A stretch of DNA of 8,094 nt, taken from NCBI GenBank assembly GCA_947448975.1, contig CANFPR010000035.1, forward strand, positions 1 to 8,094, given 5' to 3'. Source of the stretch: Micrococcales bacterium (GTDB lineage: Bacteria > Actinomycetota > Actinomycetes > Actinomycetales > Microbacteriaceae). A program made the position numbers and the translations under genes. Positions 1-5,971 of the stretch are shown here, piece after piece (position 1 is the first letter of the stretch; each line of letters starts with the position of its first letter). The notes under the pieces are model-generated. The model saw only the letters and a program-made list of their open reading frames with translations. It was not told the origin of the DNA and did no database searches.

Positions 1-563
1 ATCTCAAAGCCGAGTTGCGAGGCAAAGCGTGCGCCGCGCATCATGCGAAGCGGGTCGTCGCCGAATGAAACCTCGGGCGAACCCGGGGTGCGAATCACGC
101 CGGCGATCAGATCGCGCAAACCGTTGAACGGGTCGACAAAGGTTTTCTCGGGCAGGCGAAGCGCCATCGAGTTGATGGTGAAGTCTCGCCTAAACAGATC
201 GTCGTTTAGGTTGTTGCCAAAAGCCACCTCGGGTTTGCGGCTCGACGGGTCGTAGGTGTCGGCGCGGTACGTGGTGATCTCAACGGTGTCGTCGCCGATG
301 CGAGCGCCGATTGTGCCAAACTCGCGGCCGATGTCCCAGTGGGTGTCGACATATCCTTTGAGCACACGGATGATCTCATCGGGAGTTGCCGAAGTTGTGA
401 AGTCGAGGTCGGGTGCTTTGCGGCCCAAGAAAGCGTCGCGCACCGGCCCGCCAACCAGAGCCAACTCGAAGCCGGCTTCGGTGAAGCGTTTGCCGAGTTC
501 GACAAACAGCGGACTATCGGTAGTCCGCTCCAGGTTTGCGAGCGCCTCGGCTACCGTCTGCAT
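1..563 (-). CDS. pcnA: CCA tRNA nucleotidyltransferase, N-terminal part (runs off the window)
   Basis: This enzyme adds or repairs the 3'-terminal CCA of tRNAs in the cytoplasm from CTP and ATP without a nucleic-acid template. Reading leftward from the ATG at 563-561, 187 codons are open to the window edge, roughly the first 40% of a typical actinobacterial protein. The class II nucleotidyltransferase head is clear: LVGGPVRDAFLG (about residues 36-47), the metal-binding DLD at 52-54, RRDFTINSMAL at 125-135 and DDPLRMMRGARF at 169-180. The C-terminal tRNA-binding and HD regions lie outside the window. It is divergent from the NUDIX gene, as pcnA (Rv3907c) and Rv3908 are in M. tuberculosis. The start is chosen because the family's N-terminal helix begins just after it and the opposing promoter leaves little room upstream. 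No Shine-Dalgarno is visible, so the message may be leaderless. Family identity is very secure. Confidence 0.95.
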   Translation of the reverse strand, partial: MQTVAEALANLERTTDSPLFVELGKRFTEAGFELALVGGPVRDAFLGRKAPDLDFTTSATPDEIIRVLKGYVDTHWDIGREFGTIGARIGDDTVEITTYRADTYDPSSRKPEVAFGNNLNDDLFRRDFTINSMALRLPEKTFVDPFNGLRDLIAGVIRTPGSPEVSFGDDPLRMMRGARFASQLGFE

Positions 564-583
564 GTGTTCAAGTTTGCCACAGG

Positions 584-598
584 TAGTCTTTGCTTATG
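584..598 (+). promoter_or_regulatory. Leaderless-type promoter -10 of the NUDIX gene
   Basis: TAGTCT at 584-589 fits the actinobacterial -10 consensus TANNNT. It lies exactly 6 nt before the ATG at 596, the spacing expected when transcription starts at the start codon. No Shine-Dalgarno sequence lies upstream of the ATG and I see no convincing -35. The element recurs almost unchanged before the next gene (1064-1078), which supports its being functional. That it is a promoter is inference; the motif and spacing are seen directly. Confidence 0.6.
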
Positions 599-1066
599 GA
601 AGAGCGGTCGAGACAGCCTCGTCGGCAGCGGGTTGAAGAAACCAGTGCCGGTGGTTTCGTGCTTGCCGCCGACGGCTCCAACACCGTTGCGCTGATTGGC
701 CGCCAAACCCGCAGCCATCGCATTGACTGGTGTGTTCCGAAGGGTCACCCCGAGGGTGTCGAGACGCTCGAGGCCGCGGCTATCCGTGAAGTTTTTGAAG
801 AAACCGGCATTCACGCCGAGATCATTCTCAAACTCGGATCGATCGACTACGAGTTCACCGCAGGGCGAAAGCTGATTGCCAAAACCGTGCACCACTACCT
901 AATGAAGCAAACCGGCGGGGAGCTGACCGTAGAAAACGACCCCAACCACGAAGCGGTAGAAGCGCGCTGGATTGCCGTTGACGACCTAAACACTTTTCTC
1001 AGCCACGAAAACGAACGACGCATGGCCCGTGCCGTGCTCGAGTGGGTTGAGCGGTCGAGAGCGTAG
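596..1066 (+). CDS. NUDIX hydrolase (MutT4/Rv3908-type)
   Basis: Cytoplasmic NUDIX pyrophosphohydrolase of 156 residues, a usual single-domain length. It should cleave a nucleoside diphosphate linked to another moiety; candidates are oxidised or dinucleoside polyphosphates, but the substrate cannot be read from sequence. The NUDIX box is complete: G50-x5-E56-x7-REVFEETGI (64-72), supplying the Mg-binding glutamates. It is preceded by WCVPKGHPEG (45-54), a pattern common in MutT and diadenosine-polyphosphate hydrolases. A 3' WIAVDDL (125-131) is the usual C-terminal strand of the fold. I chose the ATG at 596 over an in-frame TTG at 590 because TAGTCT ends 6 nt before the ATG, giving a leaderless start. 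Its TAG stop (1064-1066) forms the first half of the next gene's -10. The position between pcnA and the DUF6049/murJ pair matches M. tuberculosis Rv3908 (MutT4). Confidence 0.93.
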   Translation: MEERSRQPRRQRVEETSAGGFVLAADGSNTVALIGRQTRSHRIDWCVPKGHPEGVETLEAAAIREVFEETGIHAEIILKLGSIDYEFTAGRKLIAKTVHHYLMKQTGGELTVENDPNHEAVEARWIAVDDLNTFLSHENERRMARAVLEWVERSRA

Positions 1067-1078
1067 TCTTGGCTTGTG
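1064..1078 (+). promoter_or_regulatory. Leaderless-type promoter -10 of the DUF6049-like gene
   Basis: TAGTCT at 1064-1069 is followed by 6 nt and then GTG at 1076. From TAGTCT through the start codon the 15 bases match the element at 584-598 except at two positions. The first three bases of the -10 are also the TAG stop codon of the NUDIX gene, so termination of one frame and the promoter of the next share bases. No Shine-Dalgarno is visible before the GTG. The sequence match is seen directly; promoter function is inferred. Confidence 0.55.
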
Positions 1079-1657
1079 CGGATGAGATTCTTTAGCGGCC
1101 GGGGCACCAAAATCGCGAGCCCACGCAAGCGTTTTGTCGCCACCTCACTGGCCCTGCTGCTAACCGCCGCCCCAATCGCGGCCACCTCGGCGAACGCCAC
1201 CCAACCTCTCTCGGCAGTCGCCGTGCACAGCACCGCGAGCGCAACCGACTGGCGAATCCACATCGTTCGCGGCAGCGACATAAACCTCGTGGCCACAGCC
1301 AGCCGAGTACCTATTCAGATTCGCAACGACTACGACACCGACATCCGTGTGCTCATTTGGAGCCAGCCGAGCAATCTTCGCGTGACCATGCCGAAGGCGA
1401 TCGCGTTCACCGCGCCGGCCAACACCACCAGTAACGCAACCATTCCGGTGCAGGCCATAGCCAACGGCGAGGTTCGACTCAATGTGTGGCTCACCAGTTT
1501 TTCGGGGGTGCGCCTCGGGCACCCGGAGGTTTTGAACATGTCGGTGCAGCGCGATATTGAAGGCTCGATATTGATCGGCTTCTTTGTCGTGGTTGGCACT
1601 CTCGGGTTTATGGGTGCGCGCCGAATGATGCGCCGTCGCGCCGAGGGTAGCCAGTGA
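1076..1657 (+). CDS. Short DUF6049-like membrane-anchored exported protein
   Basis: A 193-residue protein of unknown function in the place of M. tuberculosis Rv3909, between the NUDIX and murJ genes. Residues 1-20 are basic. A hydrophobic stretch at about 20-40 ending in ASANA looks like a signal peptide. Residues 58-160 are a beta-rich extracytoplasmic domain (VPIQIRNDYDTDIRVLI, then TIPVQAIANGEVRLNVWLTSFSG) resembling the C-terminal part of DUF6049 proteins. A single membrane helix (about 163-180) and an RRMMRRR cytoplasmic tail close it. Usual DUF6049 proteins are several hundred residues longer, so only the membrane-proximal end appears to remain, yet signal peptide and anchor are both intact, so it does not look like a decaying pseudogene. 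GTG at 1076 is preferred over ATG at 1082 because of the upstream -10 spacing. It overlaps murJ by 4 bp, suggesting translational coupling and a role near MurJ in the envelope (inference). Confidence 0.75.
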   Translation: MRMRFFSGRGTKIASPRKRFVATSLALLLTAAPIAATSANATQPLSAVAVHSTASATDWRIHIVRGSDINLVATASRVPIQIRNDYDTDIRVLIWSQPSNLRVTMPKAIAFTAPANTTSNATIPVQAIANGEVRLNVWLTSFSGVRLGHPEVLNMSVQRDIEGSILIGFFVVVGTLGFMGARRMMRRRAEGSQ

Positions 1658-3294
1658 GCACCGCGCGTTCGTCGCTGATCATGGCGGCGGGCACCGTAAC
1701 CTCGCGCATTCTAGGTTTCGCTCGAGCAGTGCTGCTCGCCCTCACCATCGGCGTAACCACCGACGCTGCCGACGCGTTCGGTGTTGCCAATCAACTGCCT
1801 AACAACGTTTACGCCATCATCGCCGGCGGGGTTTTGAATGCGGTGCTGGTGCCGCAAATCGTCAAGGCGCGTTCACACAAGGATGGCGGGCAGACTTACA
1901 TCGATCGACTGGTGACGCTCATCATCGTGGTGTTCGCATCGGTTACCGTGATTGCCACGGTCTCGGCGCCGTTTTTGGTGAGCCTTTACACCAACGGTTG
2001 GAACCAGCAGCAACTTGCTCTGGCCACCGCCTTTGCCTACTGGTGTCTGCCGCAGCTGTTCTTCTACGGTCTCTACTCTCTGCTCGGCGAGGTGCTCAAC
2101 GCTCGCAGCGCATTTGGCCCGTTTATGTGGGCACCGGTTTTGAACAATGTAGTGGCCATCGCCGGCCTGGTTGGTTACATCGTCATCTTCGGTGCCGACC
2201 CAACCGGTAGCCGGCTGGTTGCCGACTGGGGTGCGTCTAATGTTGCGCTAATCGCAGCCACCGCAACCGCGGGCGTCGCCGCCCAAGCTCTGATTCTGCT
2301 GTTCTTCTGGAAGCGCGTCGGTCTAAAACTGAGCCTCAACTTCAAGTGGCGCGGAGTCGGGCTTCGACCTGCAGCGAAGGCAGCCAGCTGGACCTTGGGC
2401 ATGGTACTGATCACGCAGGTCGGTGGCCTCGTGCAAACCATCGTGGCCTCGAGCACCATCGGTGCTCGTGCAACCGGAGGTTTGGCCATCGCCTCGATCG
2501 CCGCATCTTCGATCGCCTGGCTGGTGTTCATGCTGCCGCATTCGATCGCAACCGTTTCGATTGCAACGGCCACCTTCACCAAGATTTCATCGCACGCGCA
2601 CGAAGGCGACCACGTTGCCTTCAAAGCGGGAGTCGGTAAAAGCCTGCGAGCCATTTTGGCTATCAGCGCCTTGGCGACCGCCGGCCTCATGGTGCTGGCC
2701 TACCCAATCGCGCGTGTGTTCGCCGGCGAGTATCCGGCAACCATCGCCCTTGGCAACGTAATCATCGCCTTCATGGTTGGTTTGGTGCCGTTCAGTTTCG
2801 TCTTCATGTTGCAGCGCGCTTTCTACGCACTCGAAGACACCCGCACACCGTTCGTGTTCACCGTGATTCAAACCCTGGTGTTCGTGGCCGGCGCAATCAC
2901 CATCGCGTTTACCGTGGAACCTCGCTGGCTCGTGGCGGCACTGGCACTCTGCAGCAGCCTCAGCATCGTGGTTCAAAGCATCGTGGCTTATCGCCTGCTG
3001 CGCCGCAAGATAGGCGCTTTCGTTGGTATCGGCCTCACCAGTGCCACCACACGGATGCTCGTTGCCGCCCTCTTTAGCGCGGCTGCCGGTTTCAGCATCC
3101 TGTGGTTTACGCACAGTTACTCGCAGGGGTCGTTTGCCTTGGCAACCGTGCTTGGAGCGGTGGTTGCCTGTGCCGGCGTTGGGGTGGTTATGGTGCTCGT
3201 CTATTTCGTGGTGCTGGCTTTGCTCGGCCTCGAAGAAACATGGGCCACGTGGCTCGCTGTGAGTAAAGCGTTTAGGGGAATAACTCGCCGCTAA
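1654..3294 (+). CDS. murJ: Lipid II flippase MurJ (MviN family)
   Basis: Integral membrane protein that moves the peptidoglycan precursor lipid II from the inner to the outer face of the cytoplasmic membrane. The 546 residues are almost entirely hydrophobic helices, consistent with the 14-helix MOP-superfamily fold. The N-terminus carries the family signature GTVTSRILGFARAVLLA (13-29), with R18, R24 and D40 at positions corresponding to functionally important E. coli MurJ residues, followed by LPNNVYAIIAGGVLNAVLVPQI (48-69). The arginine present in the E. coli LPNLLRR segment is not there; I believe other actinobacterial MurJ proteins also differ at this point. The long C-terminal pseudokinase extension of the mycobacterial protein is absent. 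The GTG start overlaps the preceding TGA as GTGA, with GAGGG (1643-1647) six bases upstream as ribosome-binding site. The TAA stop lies inside a candidate -10 for trxB. The usual sigM/anti-sigma pair after murJ is missing. Confidence 0.95.
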   Translation: MSTARSSLIMAAGTVTSRILGFARAVLLALTIGVTTDAADAFGVANQLPNNVYAIIAGGVLNAVLVPQIVKARSHKDGGQTYIDRLVTLIIVVFASVTVIATVSAPFLVSLYTNGWNQQQLALATAFAYWCLPQLFFYGLYSLLGEVLNARSAFGPFMWAPVLNNVVAIAGLVGYIVIFGADPTGSRLVADWGASNVALIAATATAGVAAQALILLFFWKRVGLKLSLNFKWRGVGLRPAAKAASWTLGMVLITQVGGLVQTIVASSTIGARATGGLAIASIAASSIAWLVFMLPHSIATVSIATATFTKISSHAHEGDHVAFKAGVGKSLRAILAISALATAGLMVLAYPIARVFAGEYPATIALGNVIIAFMVGLVPFSFVFMLQRAFYALEDTRTPFVFTVIQTLVFVAGAITIAFTVEPRWLVAALALCSSLSIVVQSIVAYRLLRRKIGAFVGIGLTSATTRMLVAALFSAAAGFSILWFTHSYSQGSFALATVLGAVVACAGVGVVMVLVYFVVLALLGLEETWATWLAVSKAFRGITRR

Positions 3295-3297
3295 ACT
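3292..3297 (+). promoter_or_regulatory. Candidate -10 for trxB overlapping the murJ stop codon
   Basis: TAAACT matches TANNNT and its TAA is the murJ stop. It would start transcription around 3304, leaving a leader of about 22 nt that contains the GGAGAGAG ribosome-binding site of trxB. A TTTAGG 15 bp upstream is only a weak -35. Moderate to low confidence; readthrough from murJ is equally possible. Confidence 0.35.
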
Positions 3298-3326
3298 GAA
3301 CTCATCCCCCTTGAATGGAGAGAGAT

Positions 3327-4247
3327 TTGCGCGACGTAATCATCATCGGTTCTGGCCCTGCCGGCTGGACTTCGGCTATTTACACGGCACGTGCTGGTAT
3401 GAACCCGCTGCTTATCGCGTCGTCGGTTGAAGCCGGTGGCGAACTCATGAAGACCACCGAAGTCGAAAACTACCCTGGCTTTCCTGAGGGCTTAATGGGC
3501 CCAGACCTCATGGCCAACTTTCAGGCTCAGGCCGAGCGCTTCGGCACCGAAACTCTACTCGACGACGTAATCGAAGTAGACCTGCGCGGCGACGTAAAGA
3601 TTGTCAAGACCGGTGGCGGTCAAACCTTCGAAGCCAAGACCGTAATTTTGGCAACCGGCGCTGCCTACCGCGAGCTGGGCATCGACCGCGAAAAAGAACT
3701 CAGCGGCCACGGAGTTTCTTGGTGTGCCACCTGCGATGGCTTCTTCTTCAGACAAAAGACCGTCGGTGTGGTTGGCGGTGGCGACTCCGCAATGGAAGAA
3801 GCTAACTTCCTAACCCGCTTCGCCGACAAGGTTTACCTCATTCACCGCCGCGACTCGTTTAAAGCTTCGAAGATCATGGCCGACCGCGCCTTGGCTAACC
3901 CAAAGATCGAAGTCATCTGGAACCACGAGGTTGCCGAGCTTCACGGCGAAGCCAAGCTTTCGGGTGTAACGCTTCGAAACACCGTAGATGCATCTACTCG
4001 CGAGCTCGAACTCGATGGCCTGTTTATCGCGGTCGGGAATGACCCGCGCGTTTGGCTGGTTGAAAACCAGGTCGAACTAACCGCCGAGAAGTTCATTCAG
4101 GTTGAGGGGCGTTCTTCAAAGACTTCGCTTCCGGGCGTATTCGCTGCCGGTGATGTGATTGACCCGACTTATCGTCAGGCGATTACAGCCGCAGCATCCG
4201 GTTGTGTTGCCGCACTAGACGCGGAGCACTACCTAACCGCTCACTAG
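3327..4247 (+). CDS. trxB: Thioredoxin reductase (NADPH, FAD-dependent)
   Basis: Cytoplasmic flavoenzyme that passes electrons from NADPH through FAD and a redox disulfide to thioredoxin, here encoded immediately downstream. Counting from the TTG at 3327 (306 residues): FAD-binding GSGPAG at 8-13; ATGA at 109-112; active-site WCATCDG with Cys133 and Cys136; NADPH-binding GGGDSA at 150-155 and HRR at 173-175; C-terminal FAD motif GVFAAGDV at 270-277. The order is that of low-molecular-weight bacterial TrxB. The IAxGxxP motif reads IAVGNDP, with Asn where many homologues have His, a small deviation. I prefer TTG 3327 (MRDVIIIGSGPAG, the usual N-terminus) because GGAGAGA at 3317-3323 sits just upstream, whereas the in-frame ATG at 3315 would add four residues and has no ribosome-binding site. 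The start choice is moderately sure, the identity very sure. Confidence 0.96.
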   Translation: MRDVIIIGSGPAGWTSAIYTARAGMNPLLIASSVEAGGELMKTTEVENYPGFPEGLMGPDLMANFQAQAERFGTETLLDDVIEVDLRGDVKIVKTGGGQTFEAKTVILATGAAYRELGIDREKELSGHGVSWCATCDGFFFRQKTVGVVGGGDSAMEEANFLTRFADKVYLIHRRDSFKASKIMADRALANPKIEVIWNHEVAELHGEAKLSGVTLRNTVDASTRELELDGLFIAVGNDPRVWLVENQVELTAEKFIQVEGRSSKTSLPGVFAAGDVIDPTYRQAITAAASGCVAALDAEHYLTAH

Positions 4248-4290
4248 AGCAAACCCTTATTCGCCTACATAGAAAGAGTTGGAAAAACAC

Positions 4291-4611
4291 ATGGCAAAAA
4301 ACGTAACCACCGCAACCTTCCAGGCCGATGTTCTGCAGAACACCAAGCCTGTTCTAGTTGACTTCTGGGCAGAATGGTGTGGCCCATGCCGCCAGGTGGC
4401 TCCAATTCTCGACGAAATCTCAGCCGAATACGGCGACAAGATCGAAATCGTAAAGGTGAACGTCGACAACGAGCCAGCTTTGGCTCAGCAGTACGGCATC
4501 ATCAGCATCCCTGCTCTTCAGGTTTTTCAGGGCGGTCAGCTCGTAAAGCAGATGGTTGGCGCAAAGCCAAAGCCTGCACTGCTTGCAGACCTAGCCGACT
4601 TTCTCAAGTAG
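4291..4611 (+). CDS. trxA: Thioredoxin
   Basis: Small cytoplasmic protein-disulfide reductant, 106 residues, the normal length for thioredoxin. The catalytic motif WCGPC occupies 29-33 (Cys30, Cys33), preceded by VDFWAE with the conserved buried Asp24. The cis-proline loop is SIPAL with Pro74; the next residue is Ala where Thr is more usual. GGQLVKQMVG (81-90) is the C-terminal glycine-rich turn. It follows trxB by 43 bp and is presumably co-transcribed with it, so enzyme and substrate are made together. ATG 4291 is chosen over an in-frame TTG at 4279 because MAKNVT is the usual N-terminus and GGAA (4281-4284) lies six bases upstream, though this ribosome-binding site is weak. Codons appear more A/T-ending than in murJ, compatible with high expression. 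Two hairpins follow directly. Confidence 0.97.
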   Translation: MAKNVTTATFQADVLQNTKPVLVDFWAEWCGPCRQVAPILDEISAEYGDKIEIVKVNVDNEPALAQQYGIISIPALQVFQGGQLVKQMVGAKPKPALLADLADFLK

Positions 4612-4617
4612 TCAGCA

Positions 4618-4632
4618 ACCGACTTAGTCGGT
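4618..4632 (+). terminator. Short hairpin just after trxA
   Basis: ACCGAC (4618-4623), loop TTA, GTCGGT (4627-4632) is a perfect 6-bp stem six bases after the trxA stop. Only a short TTT at 4638-4640 follows, so on its own it would be a weak terminator. It may act as an mRNA 3'-end stabiliser or together with the larger hairpin at 4643-4679. Confidence 0.4.
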
Positions 4633-4642
4633 AGGCTTTAAC

Positions 4643-4679
4643 GAAACCCAGCGTTGCGGTAAGCAATACGCTGGGTTTT
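4643..4679 (+). terminator. Rho-independent terminator of the trxB-trxA unit
   Basis: AAACCCAGCG (4644-4653) pairs perfectly with CGCTGGGTTT (4669-4678). An inner TTGC/GCAA stem (4654-4657 with 4663-4666) is separated by a two-base bulge and capped by a GGTAA loop. The 3' arm runs into TTTTC, so the T tract is short and partly in the stem. Because the arms end in A and T runs it could also work on the other strand. It separates the trxA unit from the aminotransferase unit. Confidence 0.75.
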
Positions 4680-4683
4680 CGCC

Positions 4684-4708
4684 TAACTGCACCAAAGCAT
4701 CACGGAGA
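4684..4708 (+). promoter_or_regulatory. Possible -10 and ribosome-binding site for the aminotransferase
   Basis: Only about 32 bp lie between the terminator and the ATG at 4712, so any promoter must be embedded here. TAACTG at 4684-4689 is an imperfect -10, and GGAGA at 4704-4708 is the ribosome-binding site, at a slightly short spacing. A -35 would fall within the terminator hairpin. The ribosome-binding site is fairly sure, the promoter weak. Confidence 0.3.
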
Positions 4709-4711
4709 AAC

Positions 4712-5971
4712 ATGACGAATTCAAGCAATAAGGGCACCAACTTCGACATTTGGTTGGACTCCTATGCTTCACGAGCGCACTCGCTCTCGGTTTCTGAAGT
4801 TCGCGCGCTCTTTGCAGTGGTTAGCCGCCCAGAGGTTGTTTCACTCGCCGGCGGAATGCCTTACGTGCACGCACTTCCAAAAGAGTTGCTTCACCAGGCC
4901 TACGAGAAGGTAATGACCACTCGCGGCGACCTCGCAATTCAATACTCTGGCGGACAGGGAGATCTAAAGCTTCGCGACCAGGTTCGTGAGCTAATGGCCC
5001 TCGAGGGCATCAAGTCTTCGGTTGAAGACATCGTTATGACCACCGGCTCGCAGCACGGACTCGACCTAGTTTCGGGGCTTTTTCTCGACAAGGGTGACGT
5101 GGTTTTGGCCGAAGGGCCTTCTTACGTTGGCGCTATCGGTATCTTCCGTCACTACGAGGCTCACATCGAGCACGTAGAAACCGACAACGACGGCCTGCAG
5201 CCCGAGGCTCTCAAGGCAACGATCGCGCGCCTAAAGGCCGAAGGTCGTCGCATTAAGTTCTTGTATTTGGTGCCAAACTTCGCCAACCCCTCTGGCGTAA
5301 CCCTGGCCGAGCGCCGTCGAGCCAAGATTGTTGAGCTTTGCCGTCGAAATGGCATCTTGATTCTCGAAGACAACCCCTACGGTTTGCTCTACTTCGACAA
5401 AAAGGTGCCCGACGCACTGCGCACCCTCGACGATAACGTCATTTACCTGGGCTCGTTCTCTAAGATTTTGGCGCCGGGCTTTAGAGTCGGCTATGTGTTG
5501 GCGCCGCCGGCCATCCGTGAAAAATTGGTTCTGGCCCAAGAGTCGGCTATTTTGTGCCCGTCGATGTTTAGCCAGTCGATGATTAGCGAATACCTTTCGA
5601 GTGCCGACTGGCAGGGTCAGATCGACACTTTCCGCGGGGTTTACCAAGAACGCAGAGATGCGGCACTCGAAGCCATGGCCGAATACCTGCCGAAGTTATC
5701 CACAACCCAGCCAGATGGCGGGTTCTACCTGTGGATAACTCTTCCCGAGGGCATCGATTCCAAGGCGATGCTGCCGCTCGCCGTCAAGGAACTCGTGGCA
5801 TACACCCCCGGCACCGCGTTCTACGGCGATGGCACGGGGCAAAACAAGCTGCGCATTTGCTATTCGTTCCCTACACCTGAGAACATCAACCTAGGCATCA
5901 AGCGTTTGGCTACGGTCATCAACCTGCAGACCGAGCTTCTAGAAACCTTCAATCGAGAGGGCAACAAGTGA
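4712..5971 (+). CDS. PLP-dependent fold-type I aminotransferase (ARO8/LysN-like)
   Basis: Cytoplasmic pyridoxal-phosphate aminotransferase of 419 residues, close in style to the 2-aminoadipate/aromatic aminotransferase group (COG1167) but without the GntR DNA-binding domain of MocR regulators. Visible landmarks: VVSLAGGMP (42-50), QYSGGQGDLKLR (77-88), TGSQHGLDL (111-119), EGPSY with Tyr138, NFANPSG with Asn192 (189-195), EDNPYG with Asp220 for the PLP ring nitrogen, SFSK with Lys251 forming the Schiff base, FRVGY (257-261), GGFYLWITLP (336-345) and LRICYS with Arg381 for the substrate carboxylate. All key residues are present, so it should be active; the amino-acid substrate cannot be told. 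It is coupled to the ligase gene by a GTGA overlap. Its only TTA (Leu329) and only ATA (Ile342) codons fall in two DnaA boxes. Confidence 0.9.
   Translation: MTNSSNKGTNFDIWLDSYASRAHSLSVSEVRALFAVVSRPEVVSLAGGMPYVHALPKELLHQAYEKVMTTRGDLAIQYSGGQGDLKLRDQVRELMALEGIKSSVEDIVMTTGSQHGLDLVSGLFLDKGDVVLAEGPSYVGAIGIFRHYEAHIEHVETDNDGLQPEALKATIARLKAEGRRIKFLYLVPNFANPSGVTLAERRRAKIVELCRRNGILILEDNPYGLLYFDKKVPDALRTLDDNVIYLGSFSKILAPGFRVGYVLAPPAIREKLVLAQESAILCPSMFSQSMISEYLSSADWQGQIDTFRGVYQERRDAALEAMAEYLPKLSTTQPDGGFYLWITLPEGIDSKAMLPLAVKELVAYTPGTAFYGDGTGQNKLRICYSFPTPENINLGIKRLATVINLQTELLETFNREGNK
5696..5704 (+). promoter_or_regulatory. Perfect DnaA box (left half of inverted pair)
   Basis: TTATCCACA is the high-affinity DnaA-box consensus, here inside the aminotransferase coding sequence. 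With one or two flanking bases it forms an 11-bp repeat (AGTTATCCACA, 5694-5704) inverted at 5730-5740. The leucine codon it contains, TTA, is the only one I find in the gene. DnaA binding is inferred from the exact match. Confidence 0.6.
5730..5738 (-). promoter_or_regulatory. Perfect DnaA box (right half of inverted pair)
   Basis: TGTGGATAA on the plus strand is TTATCCACA on the minus strand. It faces the box at 5696-5704, with 25 bp between them and about 34 bp centre to centre, near three helical turns. The 11-base form TGTGGATAACT ends at 5740. It contains the gene's only ATA isoleucine codon. Confidence 0.6.

Noticed and set aside
206..505. Long open frames on both strands under pcnA, murJ, trxB, ddl and nhaA
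   Set aside because: They lie in alternative frames of clearly recognised genes, have arginine-, serine- and proline-rich composition typical of shadow frames, and lack plausible start signals.
1047..1052. TTGAGC as -35 for the promoter at 1064
   Set aside because: The spacer to the -10 would be only 11 bp, too short for a normal sigma-70 type promoter.
1253..1261. Additional DnaA box candidate GAATCCACA in the DUF6049-like gene
   Set aside because: Two mismatches at the important first positions and no partner; not distinguishable from chance.
1076..1657. DUF6049-like gene as a pseudogene
   Set aside because: The signal peptide, membrane helix, basic tail, promoter and murJ coupling are all intact, and the frame is uninterrupted.
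2907..2922. Second parS-like sequence in murJ (CGTTTACCGTGGAACC)
   Set aside because: It matches the parS consensus at only about 11 of 16 positions and breaks the CACGTG core, so chance similarity is likely.
4697..4713. Partial parS similarity around the aminotransferase ribosome-binding site (CACGGAGAAACA)
   Set aside because: It needs an inserted base to align and lacks the left half-site; the ribosome-binding site explains the sequence.
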